The notes under the pieces: model-generated
Seen by the model: only the letters and a program-made list of their open reading frames with translations
What the model was told of the DNA's origin: nothing
Database searches by the model: none
Position numbers and translations under genes: made by a program
DNA from: Caldilineaceae bacterium SB0664_bin_27
GTDB lineage: Bacteria > Chloroflexota > Anaerolineae > Caldilineales > Caldilineaceae
Assembly (NCBI GenBank): GCA_009838625.1
Contig: VXRG01000150.1
Location: 1-43,326, forward strand
Length of the DNA stretch: 43,326 nucleotides
Reading direction: 5' to 3'
In this document: positions 26,236 to 35,912 of the stretch, one piece after another
Position numbering within the stretch: the first letter of the stretch is position 1
Layout of the letters: each line of letters starts with the position of its first letter

Positions 26236-27600
26236 ATGACAAATCGACTTCCCATTCTTGATCCCGAGACTGCCCGAGAATCGGTCTTGCGCCGCCAGCC
26301 GTGGGACGCTTTCGAACTGCCTGAAGACATGCTTGCCGCCAACGAGCGCATCTTTGGTGAACGGATCGGCCCTGATGAGGCCGTTCGCCGCATTCTTGCC
26401 GACGTCCGTTCCGGCGGCGACGCGGCCGTGCGCAGATGGACACAGAGGCTGGACGGCGTCGAGCTGGATGCCTTGCAGGTCAGTTCACAGACCATCCTGC
26501 AGGAGACTGCGGATCTCGATCAGGAAGTCTGTGATGCCCTGGCGCTGGCCGCCGAGCGGATCGAAAGTTTCCATCGCCGCCAGCCCAACCAGAGCTGGAT
26601 CGAGAATGACGACGAAGGTACGGTAGGTCAGCTGGTGCGGCCCATCGGGAGGGTCGGGATCTACGTCCCCGGCGGGACCGCTCCCCTGCCCAGCACGCTG
26701 CTGATGACGGCGATTCCGGCGAAGGTTGCCAACGTGCGAGAGGTTATCGTCGTCACGCCACCCCAGAAGGAGACCGGCCTGCCGGATAAAGTAACGCTGG
26801 CCGCCGCCCAGGTCGCCCAGGTAGACGCTGTCTACATTGCCGGCGGCGCTCAGGCAATCGGCGCGATGGCCTTCGGCACCGAGACCATCCCTGCAGTTGA
26901 CAAGATCTGCGGGCCGGGCAACCTGTTTGTTACCCTGGCAAAGCGGCAGCTCTTTGGCCTGGTCGGAATCGACGGCCTACCCGGTCCAACCGAGACTGTA
27001 ATTGTGGCGGATGAGGGGGCCGACCCGCAGTTGGCTGCCGCCGACCTGCTGGCTCAGGCAGAGCACGACGTGCTTGCCAGCGCCGTGCTCCTGACACCCA
27101 GCCGGCAACTGGCGCAGGAGGTTCAGGCAGCAGTCCACACGCAGCTGGAGGAGCTGGAGCGAGATGAGATCGCAGCCGCCACTTTTGGACGCGGCGCAGG
27201 CATCGTCGTAACCGGTTCCGTGGACGAGGCCATCTCGCTCGCTAACGAATACGCGCCCGAGCACCTCTGTCTGCTCGTAGAAGATCCGTGGCGCTGGGTC
27301 GACCAGATCCAAAATGCCGGCGGGATTTTCCTCGGCGAACGCAGCTTTGAAGTGCTGGGAGACTACACCGCCGGGCCCAGCCACGTCATGCCGACAGGCG
27401 GCACGGCGCGCTTCGCCAGCCCGGTCAACGTGACCGATTTTGTCAAGCTGATCAGTCTGATTGGACTCAATGAGAAGGCCCTGCAGGCCATCGGCCCGGC
27501 TGCCGAAACACTAGCGCGTACCGAAGGTCTGGGCGGGCACGCCGCAGCCGTCAATCGCCGACTAAATCCGACAGTTTACAATGAGGACGAAACTTCGTGA
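26236..27600 (+). CDS. hisD: Histidinol dehydrogenase
   Basis: The 454-residue enzyme catalyses the last two NAD-dependent steps of histidine synthesis. Zinc ligands are readable as Q274 and H277 (LLAQAEHD), the Asp of [13 protein letters not shown] and the His of LGGHAAAV. The catalytic Glu-His pair lies in [23 protein letters not shown] and [14 protein letters not shown] are also diagnostic. No clear ribosome site precedes the ATG, which lies 66 nt after the TrkA-like gene. The stop overlaps the hisC start by one base, so the two are translationally coupled. Confidence 0.95.
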   Translation: MTNRLPILDPETARESVLRRQPWDAFELPEDMLAANERIFGERIGPDEAVRRILADVRSGGDAAVRRWTQRLDGVELDALQVSSQTILQETADLDQEVCDALALAAERIESFHRRQPNQSWIENDDEGTVGQLVRPIGRVGIYVPGGTAPLPSTLLMTAIPAKVANVREVIVVTPPQKETGLPDKVTLAAAQVAQVDAVYIAGGAQAIGAMAFGTETIPAVDKICGPGNLFVTLAKRQLFGLVGIDGLPGPTETVIVADEGADPQLAAADLLAQAEHDVLASAVLLTPSRQLAQEVQAAVHTQLEELERDEIAAATFGRGAGIVVTGSVDEAISLANEYAPEHLCLLVEDPWRWVDQIQNAGGIFLGERSFEVLGDYTAGPSHVMPTGGTARFASPVNVTDFVKLISLIGLNEKALQAIGPAAETLARTEGLGGHAAAVNRRLNPTVYNEDETS

Positions 27601-28802
27601 TGGAATCCACCACGTTTCAGTCGCTGCTCAACCCGCATCTCGCCGGCCTGGAAGAGTACACGCCGATTCAACCGTTTGAAGTCCTGAGCCAGCGGCTCGG
27701 CATTCCTGCCAACGAAATCGTTAAACTAGATGCAAACGAGAATCCGTACGGGCCGCATCCTGCCGTGTCAGAAGCGCTGGCCGAGTACGCCTACTACCAC
27801 ATCTACCCGGACCCGCAGCAGACTGAACTTCGTCAAGCACTGGCAGACTATTTGGAAAGCGAGCAGGGCCAGTCCGGCAGCGAATCAGAAGGCGATGAAT
27901 CCGCCAATCCAGCCGCCCCGGCAGTGCCTGTCGAACAGATCCTGCCCAGCCACGGCACCGACGAAATTCTCGACTATCTCTGCCGGCTGTTTCTCGGCCC
28001 TGGCGACGCCATCATAAACACACCTCCGACCTTCGGCATGTACAGCTTCGACGCCAAGTTGGTCGGCGCGGAAGTCCTGGAAGTCTGGCGGGACGACGGA
28101 TACCACGTCGACGTCAACGGGATCTTTGATCTGGTCAGTTCTTTGACGCAGCAGCAGGATCACGTGCGTCCCAAGCTGCTTTTTCTCACCTCGCCCAACA
28201 ATCCCACCGGTAACTGGCTGCCTGACAAAGACCTGCTGCGTCTGTTGGAACTACCCGTGATCGTGGTATTGGATGAGGCGTACGTCGAATTCGCAGTCGA
28301 GACGAGCCGCACTCCTTGGGTCCTGGAGCACGATAATCTCGTCATCATTCGTACGTTCTCCAAGTCCGCCGGAATCGCGGGCCTGAGGCTGGGCTACGGC
28401 GTCTTTTCTGACTGGATGATGCCGCTCCTCTGGAAGTTCAAGCAGCCCTATAACGTAAATGTTGCCGCGACTGTCGCCGGCCTGGCCAGTCTGCGCCATA
28501 CAGAGGAGATGCAGGCGATCGTGGACAAGATCAGGAGCGAACGAGACCGGCTCCTCCGCGCCCTGGAAGATGTCCCGTATTTGTCGCCTTTCCCTTCCGG
28601 CGCCAACTTCGTTCTCTGCCGCGTCGATAATTTCAAGGTTGAGGGAAGCGGAGACGCCGCCGCCCTGAAGTCGGCTCTGGAGCAGAAGGGCATCCTCGTG
28701 CGCTACTACCAGAAGCCCGGTCTCGACAACTGCATTCGCATCTCCGTCGGGCGCCCCGAACAGACGGACCGCCTCATGGCCGAGCTTCACCGGCTAGCTT
28801 GA
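27600..28802 (+). CDS. hisC: Histidinol-phosphate aminotransferase
   Basis: The 400-residue fold-type I PLP enzyme converts imidazole-acetol phosphate to histidinol phosphate. Diagnostic parts are [14 protein letters not shown] at the start, SPNNPTGN at 199-206, LDEAYVEF and the Schiff-base K255 in [18 protein letters not shown] low-complexity Ser/Glu/Ala/Pro insert (about 87-111) sits in a surface loop and makes the protein longer than usual. The ATG at 27600 overlaps the hisD stop (TGATG); a GTG at 27597 is an alternative start. No further his genes are visible downstream. Confidence 0.94.
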   Translation: MESTTFQSLLNPHLAGLEEYTPIQPFEVLSQRLGIPANEIVKLDANENPYGPHPAVSEALAEYAYYHIYPDPQQTELRQALADYLESEQGQSGSESEGDESANPAAPAVPVEQILPSHGTDEILDYLCRLFLGPGDAIINTPPTFGMYSFDAKLVGAEVLEVWRDDGYHVDVNGIFDLVSSLTQQQDHVRPKLLFLTSPNNPTGNWLPDKDLLRLLELPVIVVLDEAYVEFAVETSRTPWVLEHDNLVIIRTFSKSAGIAGLRLGYGVFSDWMMPLLWKFKQPYNVNVAATVAGLASLRHTEEMQAIVDKIRSERDRLLRALEDVPYLSPFPSGANFVLCRVDNFKVEGSGDAAALKSALEQKGILVRYYQKPGLDNCIRISVGRPEQTDRLMAELHRLA

Positions 28803-28988
28803 ACGAAAATGATCAGGCGGGCCTGGCGCGCAGCGCCGACGCGGAGCCGGCATGAACCGCCTGCGCCATTCTGGTCAAGGAACGACTGGGAACGACTGAG
28901 GCGAAGCGGGAGCGTTCCGCCAACTTGCGCGTTGCCAGAATGGTTGGGAGCACCATTTTCGATCTGTTGGGGTTTTTGCTCGTTGACG

Positions 28989-29579
28989 CTATTGGGAGTC
29001 GTCCACCAGCTTCAACAATGCGAACTCGCCGGAAGAGAGCGAAAGACAGTTTACCTGGTCACGCGACCGGAACTGGGCGTCCAGCTCGAAGCCGTCGACT
29101 TCCATTGCCTCCGGGAAATGCCTATCGGCCTCTGCCCGGTATAGAAGCTGAAGAAAGTCCGGGTAAGGGTAGCGGTGGCCGGCAGGCTTTGGCGAGTGGA
29201 TGTGGTAGTGAAACAGGCCGATGAGCGCGGGTTCTCCTCTAACTTTCCAGCCGGTTTCCTCCAACAGTTCCCGCCTCAAGGCTTCCAGCAGCCCTTCTCC
29301 ATCATCCAGGCGTCCGCCGGGCACGATGTGTTCGCCGTCCGGGTCCCGCATCACCATGACTTGCGGGCCTCGCGTAAGAACGGCCCTGACGGAAGTTACC
29401 AGGCTCAATGGTGGTGAATCCGATGGATTCAGCGCGTATGTAGCTCGAGTCTGTACGAACTCCTTACCGCCTCCCGACCAGTTCAAGCGTTCCTCAGCCA
29501 GCGGCGTCCTTCCTCGCAGGAAGGCCTTCAACTTGTGGCCGGCTGTCGTGCCTTTGGAAGGCGTAGATATCGAAGTCAT
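28989..29579 (-). CDS. Nudix hydrolase
   Basis: The 196-residue protein has a perfect Nudix box: G89-x5-E95-x7-R103-E104-x2-E107-E108-x-G110 (within GGRLDDGEGLLEALRRELLE and TGW), which binds Mg and cleaves nucleoside diphosphate-linked compounds. An N-terminal part of about 55 residues precedes the Nudix fold and has no known domain. Its ATG overlaps the stop of the upstream exonuclease gene by 4 nt (ATGA), so the pair is coupled. The substrate (oxidised nucleotide, NAD-like or sugar-nucleotide) cannot be told from sequence. Confidence 0.9.
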   Translation of the reverse strand: MTSISTPSKGTTAGHKLKAFLRGRTPLAEERLNWSGGGKEFVQTRATYALNPSDSPPLSLVTSVRAVLTRGPQVMVMRDPDGEHIVPGGRLDDGEGLLEALRRELLEETGWKVRGEPALIGLFHYHIHSPKPAGHRYPYPDFLQLLYRAEADRHFPEAMEVDGFELDAQFRSRDQVNCLSLSSGEFALLKLVDDSQ

Positions 29580-30139
29580 GGAGAGTCTTCAGGCCCCGCC
29601 ATGTGCCGGAAAACCGCGCTGGCAAGTCTGGCATCGTCCACTGCTCTGTGACTGTTGGGCAGGGCGATACCGCACTGCTGACCCGCCTTTTGCAGGCTCT
29701 GCCATTTGATGTCGCCGATACCCAGAAGTTCGGCATAATACCGGGCGTACATCTTCATAACACAGAAGGCTCTCCCTCCCATCTCCTCCCATGACAGATC
29801 ATGCCGCGCATGGGATTGCCGCATCATGCGCAGGTCAAAGTCAGCATTGAATATGCCAACCCGCCGGTCGGCAAAGAGATGCTTCACCTGCGGCCAGATC
29901 TCCGGCCAGGTTGGAGCGTCCGACACCATATCGTTGGTGATGCCATGCACGGAAGTCGCGTCGGCGGGGATGCGCCGCTTAGGGCGCACCAGACTGGAGA
30001 GCAGTGTCCGGCCGGCCGCATCAACGACGCCGATCTCGACGATCTCCGCGAATCTGTCGAGACCGGTTGTCTCGGTGTCGAAAAAGAGGGGATCAGTTTG
30101 CAGAATCCTGCGGGCGCGCAGCACTGTTTTCTGATTCAT
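29576..30139 (-). CDS. DnaQ-like 3'-5' exonuclease (DEDDh)
   Basis: The 187-residue protein contains all DEDDh residues: D21 and E23 (FFDTETTGLD), D102 (FNADFDLRMM), H164 and D169 (NSHRAVDDA). It is the size of a stand-alone exonuclease domain such as the epsilon proofreading subunit, RNase T-like or other DnaQ homologues, without extra domains. It may trim DNA or RNA 3' ends. It overlaps the Nudix gene by 4 nt, which suggests a joint nucleotide-hygiene role, but this is inference. It lies 98 nt after the Gfo gene ending at 30238. Confidence 0.9.
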   Translation of the reverse strand: MNQKTVLRARRILQTDPLFFDTETTGLDRFAEIVEIGVVDAAGRTLLSSLVRPKRRIPADATSVHGITNDMVSDAPTWPEIWPQVKHLFADRRVGIFNADFDLRMMRQSHARHDLSWEEMGGRAFCVMKMYARYYAELLGIGDIKWQSLQKAGQQCGIALPNSHRAVDDARLASAVFRHMAGPEDSP

Positions 30140-30237
30140 TTAGCGATCTTTGACTCACTACTTTTTGAGGAAGAATGTTGAAGGGAACTACCTGCCGCGC
30201 TTTGAGAAATCAGCGGCGAGTGTACTCGCCCTTCGGA

Positions 30238-31260
30238 TCACAGTTTTACAGGCTCGGCCCGCTCCGCCGACTCGTAGGCCGCAAGCGCGACCTCCAACGC
30301 ACGCAAGCCGTCTTCGCCGTCAACCGACGGCTCCCGGCCCTCCCGGATCATGGCGACGAAGTCGGCGACAAGGCCCTCGTCGCCGTTGCTTCCCCAATTG
30401 ACGTCGGAGGTCTTGCCGGCTTCGTCTGAACTGACGTGGAGATTCTGCTCGAAGGCGTCGATGCAGATCAGGCCGTTCTCGCCAAGTACATCGATCTTCA
30501 CGTCTCCCCAGGTAGGGTAGCTGGGGGGCCGCGACCAGCTGGTGTCAAGCGTGCCAAAGATACCGTTTGCCAGCTGGAAGCTCAACAGCCCGACATCGTC
30601 GATGCCAAGGCCGGGATGCAGGAGTTCGCGGCCGACCTCGGCGTAGACCTCCACCACTTCAGTGCCCCAGATCCAGCGAATCAGGTCTACGACATGCACT
30701 GTGTGATCGATGACGGCGCCGCCCCCGGCGAGTTTTGCGTCGACAAACCAGCGGCCCGGCATCGAGCCATGATTAGTGGTCTTGATGCTGTATATTTCGC
30801 CCAACACGCCGGACTCCACCTGAGACTTCAACTCCATGACCGGGGGCGAAAAGCGCATGGGAAACGCGATCTGGAGTTTCGTCCCGGACTCACGACAGCG
30901 GTCGATCATCGCCTGACCATCGCTGGCAGTTGTAGCAATCGGCTTTTCGCACAATATACCCCGGACCCTGCCCGCAGCCTGAATGACAAGCGGGGCATGT
31001 AGGGCGTTCTCAGAGCAGATGATCGCTCCGTCAAGCTCCTGGTCCAGCAGACCTTCGGACCGCCTGAAGTACGGCACGTTGAATTGGGCGGCAATACGAC
31101 CGCCGCGATCATAGTCATCGTCGTAGATTCCCGCCAGTGTCACGCCCTCCATCTGCGTAAGAAAGTGGACATAGCTGGCAGCATGCATGTGGGCAAAACT
31201 GAACATCCCGACACGAACTTCAGGTAAAGACTCGGGGCTCCGGGACTCTGCAATTTCCAT
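30238..31260 (-). CDS. Gfo/Idh/MocA oxidoreductase with altered nucleotide loop
   Basis: The product of about 340 residues has the family EKP (LCEKPIA) and a canonical C-terminal active site GGGAVIDHTVHVVDLIRW with Asp and His. The first strand-loop reads VGMFSFAHMHAASYVH, so the usual GxGxxG is replaced by a His/Ala-rich loop. This is seen in some members of the family and may change cofactor choice. The ATG at 31260 has AAGGA upstream; a GTG at 31278 adds six residues and is an alternative. It is one of three Gfo-type genes in the ten-gene minus-strand run. Confidence 0.83.
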   Translation of the reverse strand: MEIAESRSPESLPEVRVGMFSFAHMHAASYVHFLTQMEGVTLAGIYDDDYDRGGRIAAQFNVPYFRRSEGLLDQELDGAIICSENALHAPLVIQAAGRVRGILCEKPIATTASDGQAMIDRCRESGTKLQIAFPMRFSPPVMELKSQVESGVLGEIYSIKTTNHGSMPGRWFVDAKLAGGGAVIDHTVHVVDLIRWIWGTEVVEVYAEVGRELLHPGLGIDDVGLLSFQLANGIFGTLDTSWSRPPSYPTWGDVKIDVLGENGLICIDAFEQNLHVSSDEAGKTSDVNWGSNGDEGLVADFVAMIREGREPSVDGEDGLRALEVALAAYESAERAEPVKL

Positions 31261-31357
31261 TGTTTCGGTTTCCTTCACTTCGTTTCCGTTGCATCCAGCA
31301 GTTCGACTTGTCGCAACCCGTAGGAGTCCAAAAGGAGAAACGTCGTATCCCGCCGTC

Positions 31358-32371
31358 TCAACTGATGGTGACCGCTCTCCCCGTCTCCAGGCTTTCTATG
31401 GCGGCGCGTGAGACCTTCACGGCCATCAGCCCGTCGTACGGTGTCACCAGGAAGGGCTCCTCCGCCTCGACGCAGCTGACAAAGTGGGCGAGCTCGGCGT
31501 AGTATGGATCGTGCTGGGGGGCCGTGGGCGAGCTGCTGGACGACGCCAAACTTCCGTCATCCTGGGCAATGGCGATGTCCACGGGCTGCCGCGCCCGCGA
31601 ATCCCATTCGATGATGCCCCCGGTACCGGCGATTTCGATGCGAGTGGAGGAGCGGCCGCGGGGGTAGGCCCAGCTGCCTTCAATATGGCCCACGGCACCA
31701 TTGGCAAAGCGCATTGTCAGTAGGGCGTGGTCCTTCGGCTCCTTGCCCGCAAACATCATCCCGCGCGCAAAGACGCGCTCAATCTCGCCAAAGCACCAGC
31801 GCTGATAGTCGATGTCGTGAATGGAAAGGTCCAGCAGCACACCGCCGCTCTTGGCAAAGTCGGCATAGTAGCTGGTAATCGCCAGCCCCTTTCGCCAGGC
31901 GGAGCCGGCATCGGGGTAGCTGCCGCTGCGGACGGTGCGAATCACGCCCGGCGCGCCGATAGCGCCGCTGTCCAGCACCTGCTTGGCCTTGGCGAACTGA
32001 GGGAAGAAACGGACAACCTGCGCCACAAACAGGGGAGTACCTGTGCGTTCCGCGGCGTCCACGATCTGTTCGCAGTCGGCGACGGAATTGGCAAGGGGTT
32101 TCTCGCAAACTGTCGGCAGTCCGGCCTCCAGCGCCGCCACCACCGGGCCGATGTGGGCCGTGCCAGGCGTGCATACATCAACGTAGTCAACGGCATCGAA
32201 CAGCTCGTTCAAACTGCTGAACACTTTGCCCCCGGATCGCTGCACAGCCCCCAGGGCGGCGTCCTCAACGATGTCGTAGAAGCCGGCCAAATCAATACCC
32301 GGCATCCGGCTCCACCGGTCTGCGTGCGTTCTGGAGATTCCACCAGCTCCGACGATCCCGACGCGTTTCAT
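31358..32371 (-). CDS. Gfo/Idh/MocA family oxidoreductase
   Basis: The 337-residue protein is a canonical family member: GIVGAGGISRTHADRW at the N-terminus for NAD(P), CEKPLA for the cofactor/active-site Lys, and GGVLLDLSIHDIDYQRW in the C-terminal domain with catalytic Asp and His. The ATG at 32371 starts directly at the family core (MKRVGIVGAGG) and has an AGAGAG stretch upstream, so the longer frame to 32407 is not used. It lies 79 nt before the next Gfo gene and 88 nt after the HicB-like gene. It is probably a sugar or inositol dehydrogenase, by family. Confidence 0.88.
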   Translation of the reverse strand: MKRVGIVGAGGISRTHADRWSRMPGIDLAGFYDIVEDAALGAVQRSGGKVFSSLNELFDAVDYVDVCTPGTAHIGPVVAALEAGLPTVCEKPLANSVADCEQIVDAAERTGTPLFVAQVVRFFPQFAKAKQVLDSGAIGAPGVIRTVRSGSYPDAGSAWRKGLAITSYYADFAKSGGVLLDLSIHDIDYQRWCFGEIERVFARGMMFAGKEPKDHALLTMRFANGAVGHIEGSWAYPRGRSSTRIEIAGTGGIIEWDSRARQPVDIAIAQDDGSLASSSSSPTAPQHDPYYAELAHFVSCVEAEEPFLVTPYDGLMAVKVSRAAIESLETGRAVTIS

Positions 32372-32459
32372 AGATTTCTCTCTTCTTGAATTTCCTGGCA
32401 ATGGCACCGGATTCTCATTCCAGCATATCGGAGAAGGAAGTCAGCGCGGCCTCACTCTT

Positions 32460-32699
32460 TCAGGCAATTTCAAGCATTCTGTTTGCATAGTCCTTACCCG
32501 CTGTTGGAGACGGCAAAGGCTTGCCTTCCTCAGTATAGAGTTCAATAGTCTCCTCTACGATGCGGCAAAGTTCAGCGAAAACCGCCTCTTCGTCTTCTCC
32601 ATGGCATCCCCCATAGAAAAGTCCGGGACAACTGCCGACATAGCAGTTGTCTTCTTCTGACCATTCCACGATTTTCACGTAGAGGGCGCCTGTCTTCAC
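32460..32699 (-). CDS. Solitary HicB-like protein
   Basis: About 79 residues match the HicB partial RNase-H-like fold: YVKIVEWSEEDNCYVGSCPG, a Gly-rich turn (FYGGCHGEDEEAVFAEL) and the amphipathic helix RIVEETIELYTEEGKPLP. No C-terminal DNA-binding domain is present. The start is uncertain: GTG at 32699 fits the family, but its ribosome site is poor and the frame is open to 32831. HicB is normally the antitoxin of a HicA RNA-cleaving toxin, and no hicA lies on either side (next genes at 32371 and 32786). It is either an orphan antitoxin or a regulator. Confidence 0.7.
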   Translation of the reverse strand: MKTGALYVKIVEWSEEDNCYVGSCPGLFYGGCHGEDEEAVFAELCRIVEETIELYTEEGKPLPSPTAGKDYANRMLEIA

Positions 32700-32785
32700 T
32701 TTTTCGTCTATTCGATCGCCACAGTTCACGAAAAGTAGTGTCGAAAGTTTGCTTTCAAAAGGACGAGAAACCAAGCTTCTTCGCT

Positions 32786-34051
32786 CTAGCCAAGACCGAA
32801 GTGGTCGTCGATCTCCTTCTGGTAACCACACACTTCTCCTGCAAGCAACTCATCCATCGACACGGTCCGCCCAAGCAGGGAAGACTCGATCATGCCAAGC
32901 GCGGCGGCCAAATCCCGCAGACCCTCTTCTCCGTCGGTCTCCGGCTGGCCGCCTCGGGCAATGGCCTCCAGCCAGTCGTACTGTTGGATGGCGAAAGGAT
33001 CTGTAAGGCGCGTCTTGCTCGGCCCCACTTGCGGAAACTGAACGTCCAGAAGCGCCGGGTCCGCATCGGCCCAGAAGGCATCCTGGAGATTGCGGCGGCT
33101 GCCATTGTCAGGGATGATCTCGCCGCCCTTGATGCAGCCCTTGCTGCCGTAATAGACAGGAGCCCCGGGGATCGGGGTCTCTTCGCCATGGCCGCCCCAG
33201 GACCACATAAGCTGCGCCAGCGCGCCGCCCTCGCAAGTGACGGTCGCGAGATAGGTGTCGTCCACGTTGGCTTCGACGCTGGGGCCGGCGGCCGGGTCGC
33301 CGTGCAGGTAGCGCAGCGGCTCGAAAGTGCGGACCGTGCCACTGACCGCCGCGACTTCGCCACAGACGTACCGGACCATGTGCATAACGTGCACTCCGAT
33401 ATCGATGGCGCCTCCGCCTCCCCCTTCGAGCTTGCGATGGCGCCATGGCGTTTCAGCCACGATCTTGTCCGGAGACCAAAGCCCGCCTATTCCGCCGAAC
33501 AGGGCAAGCTGCAGGTCTCCTATCAGGCCCTCCCGGATCGCCCAAGCGGCCGCGCGCGTGCCTGCTGACTGGCGGACGTTTTCAAACAGGCCGAGCGTCA
33601 GTCCGTTCGCCCTAGCCTCGTCGACCATCTTTCGGGCCGCGGCAACTGAGATTGCAAGCGGTTTCTGGACGAGCAGATGCAAGCCCGCGTCAAAAGCAGC
33701 AGCGGCGATCTGGTGATGCATCGACAGTGTCGTAAAGTCGTTGACCGCATCGACCACGCCCGCGGCAATCATTTCCTCGTAGTCGGTGAAGACGTCGACT
33801 TCAGTGTCCGGTTGGAACTCATCGAGGTAGATGTGGGGCGCCGCCAGGGGATCACCCGTTTCCGGCGCCAGCACTGCGGCCCGCGGCGGCGGCCCTTCAC
33901 CGCGCTTGCGGAACATGAACGCATCTTCTTCTTTGCGGGCACACAGCGCCGTTATGCGGAAGTTGTCAATTCCCGCCTCCCGCAGCAGCCTGTAACCGTG
34001 GAGATGCGCGTTCAGAATGCGGCCGCAGCCGACAATGCCAATTCGAATCAT
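32786..34051 (-). CDS. Gfo/Idh/MocA family oxidoreductase (long form)
   Basis: The 421-residue protein has GIVGCGRILNAHLHGYRLL at the start for NAD(P), LVQKPLA where most members have EKP (Gln for Glu), and GGGGAIDIGVHVMHMVRY with catalytic Asp and His. It is longer than the other Gfo genes here, through an insert after the second strand (about 45-85, Pro-rich). GGAG lies 9 nt before the ATG. It sits between the PhyH gene (111 nt) and the HicB-like gene in the minus-strand run. The substrate is unknown. Confidence 0.86.
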   Translation of the reverse strand: MIRIGIVGCGRILNAHLHGYRLLREAGIDNFRITALCARKEEDAFMFRKRGEGPPPRAAVLAPETGDPLAAPHIYLDEFQPDTEVDVFTDYEEMIAAGVVDAVNDFTTLSMHHQIAAAAFDAGLHLLVQKPLAISVAAARKMVDEARANGLTLGLFENVRQSAGTRAAAWAIREGLIGDLQLALFGGIGGLWSPDKIVAETPWRHRKLEGGGGGAIDIGVHVMHMVRYVCGEVAAVSGTVRTFEPLRYLHGDPAAGPSVEANVDDTYLATVTCEGGALAQLMWSWGGHGEETPIPGAPVYYGSKGCIKGGEIIPDNGSRRNLQDAFWADADPALLDVQFPQVGPSKTRLTDPFAIQQYDWLEAIARGGQPETDGEEGLRDLAAALGMIESSLLGRTVSMDELLAGEVCGYQKEIDDHFGLG

Positions 34052-34162
34052 CTGGGGATTCTCCGCTCCAAACCAAGTGTCCCGGGCCTGACGCTCTGCC
34101 CGACTCTTCCCGTGTTAACAGTCGCGAAACCTTCTGCGTCCAACCAGCGTGCCGCCAGTGAC

Positions 34163-34951
34163 CTATCCGTTCGGATACACCTGCGGAAAGTGTTTGCCGC
34201 GCAACTGCTCGCCGTCTTGCACTTCGACAAACGCTTTCATCACATGCTCACCGCTGGCAACGTAGAAGGTCTCGTTCGTCATGTAATGCAGTGCAATTGC
34301 CCGGCGGGGACGGTCGCTGTCGTTGTCGTGGGAGCCGTGCCAGGTCAGCGCGTGGTGGAAGTGCACTTCGCCCTTCTTCACCGGGCAGCTCGCAACCCGC
34401 AGCGGCCGCCCTTCGTACTCGGTCGGCATCTCCTGAATGTCTTCCAGTTGCTTCAGATACTCAATTTTGTTGCCCCACATGTGCGATCCCCGCACCATCG
34501 ACATGCAACCGTTCGTTTCGTCGGCGTCATCCAGCGCAACCCAGGCCGTAACCTCGGTCATCGGCCTGATGATGGGCCAAAGCGGAGCGTCCTGATGCCA
34601 GTGCGTCGTGCCGCCTGTCTGCGGCGGCTTATATTGAATCTGGTCGTGCCAGATGCGCAGTTCGCTGGCGCCGGTGAGCTGGGCAATGCCCGTCGTAATG
34701 TCTTCCCGGCTTATCAGTTTCCTAAAGGGACCGCTGGCCTCCCAGATATTGACGATCTGCCAGACCGCCCTGCCATCGTCCCGACTCATATTGCGCACAT
34801 GAACAGGTTGGGGAATGTCGTCGCGCTCCCGCTCGTCGATGACACGCATCACTTCGGTGCGCAGCTTTTCCACTTCGTCGTTGTTGAGCACCTGCCCGCC
34901 ATTCAGAAAACCGTCGGCTTGGAATTGCTCAATCTGTGCTGCGGTGAGCAT
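34163..34951 (-). CDS. Phytanoyl-CoA dioxygenase (PhyH) family protein, canonical HQD site
   Basis: The 262-residue protein has a full Fe(II)/2-oxoglutarate site: H119-Q-D121 (THWHQDAPLW), distal H205 (LTWHGSHDN) and R216/R217 (DRPRRAIALHYM). MVRGSHMWG at 152-160 is the equivalent of the family GSH turn. AGGAG lies 6 nt before the ATG. It resembles the protein at 3799 more than the HAD/HGS/HVV group. Its neighbours are a TIM-barrel isomerase (85 nt upstream) and a Gfo oxidoreductase (111 nt downstream). Together they suggest oxidation and isomerisation of a small polar substrate, though the exact compound is unknown. Confidence 0.87.
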   Translation of the reverse strand: MLTAAQIEQFQADGFLNGGQVLNNDEVEKLRTEVMRVIDERERDDIPQPVHVRNMSRDDGRAVWQIVNIWEASGPFRKLISREDITTGIAQLTGASELRIWHDQIQYKPPQTGGTTHWHQDAPLWPIIRPMTEVTAWVALDDADETNGCMSMVRGSHMWGNKIEYLKQLEDIQEMPTEYEGRPLRVASCPVKKGEVHFHHALTWHGSHDNDSDRPRRAIALHYMTNETFYVASGEHVMKAFVEVQDGEQLRGKHFPQVYPNG

Positions 34952-35036
34952 TGGTTACTCCTCATTGGAAAGTGTGAGTTTGCGTAGTGATTCACTATCC
35001 CATTCAACGGGAGGCTTGAGAGTTTTTCAGGTCGAC

Positions 35037-35834
35037 TCAGCGGGCGCCGCACGCCTGTAGACAGGCCTGCATGTGGCCCCGGCTTTCGGCAGCGATAATG
35101 CAGCACTGCTCCAGACTGTACTCCCGCGCGCCGATCACCTCAAGGTTCAGCGGTCCGTCGTAGCCGTTTTCGTGCAGGACACGAACATAGCCTACCAGAT
35201 CGATGTCGCCGCGGCCGTTCGCCTGCAGCTCAGGCTTCCCCGGACCTTGCTGGCGTCCTTTGCAGTCGCGAATGTGGACGTGCTTGACACGGCTAATGAC
35301 GGCGGCGATCGCATCGACCGGGTTCTCGTCAGCGCGGTAAATATGCGACGGGTCCATGTCGATGCCGAAGTTGGGTGAATTGATCGCCAGCATCGCTCGC
35401 AGCGTCGTTGGCGTGTCAAATATACTTGCACCAACGTGCGCCTTTACGCACAGGGTTACTCCGTATTTTTCCGCCATCTGCGAGAGCTCGCCCAGCTCGT
35501 CGATGGTCTGCAGGAGGCTTTCCTCGTTGCCGCTTTCACCGCCCGGCCCGCAATTGACGATGGGAATGCCGCACTCGACGGCCGCCTGCATCGCCTTCTC
35601 CATCAGGTCCCGATCGCGGCTGGGCTGTTCCATGGCCAGCAGCTCCAGCTCGTAGGTCTGGGCGAGCTGCCTAATCTCCGGCGCCAGCTCTTGCCAACGG
35701 TCCAAGACGAGATGCTCGGCCATGCTGTCGATTGCGGCCACTTCGATTCCGTCATAGCCGGCCATGGCGATACTGCGGAAGGCGGTCTCCATGTCGTAGC
35801 CGCCGAACAGGACTGAATTTGCGCCAAGTTTCAT
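35037..35834 (-). CDS. Sugar phosphate isomerase/epimerase (xylose-isomerase-like TIM barrel)
   Basis: The 265-residue protein has the AP-endonuclease-2/xylose-isomerase-like TIM-barrel pattern: GYDGIEVAAID on strand 2, ELELLAMEQP, NFGIDMDPSHIYRA (metal-ligand Asp and His), VKHVHIRDCKG (His) and PLNLEVIG (Glu) at the last strands. These supply the usual divalent-metal site. GGAG lies 8 nt before the ATG. Members interconvert keto- and aldo-sugars or inositol derivatives. It lies between the sulfatase-like gene (78 nt) and the PhyH gene (85 nt) in the same run. Confidence 0.87.
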   Translation of the reverse strand: MKLGANSVLFGGYDMETAFRSIAMAGYDGIEVAAIDSMAEHLVLDRWQELAPEIRQLAQTYELELLAMEQPSRDRDLMEKAMQAAVECGIPIVNCGPGGESGNEESLLQTIDELGELSQMAEKYGVTLCVKAHVGASIFDTPTTLRAMLAINSPNFGIDMDPSHIYRADENPVDAIAAVISRVKHVHIRDCKGRQQGPGKPELQANGRGDIDLVGYVRVLHENGYDGPLNLEVIGAREYSLEQCCIIAAESRGHMQACLQACGAR

Positions 35835-35912
35835 GAGTGTTGCTCCAGTGTGAGGCGACCTTGCGGGCCGGCGCGTTCAAACGCAGCCGCTCCGGTCTCG
35901 AATCGCCTTGCT

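Noticed and set aside
28826-28943. GGCGC-GCA-GCGCC hairpin and CCATTCTGG/CCAGAATGG inverted repeat after hisC
   Set aside because: The first lacks a T-run and the second has a 60-nt spacer; neither supports a terminator or element call.
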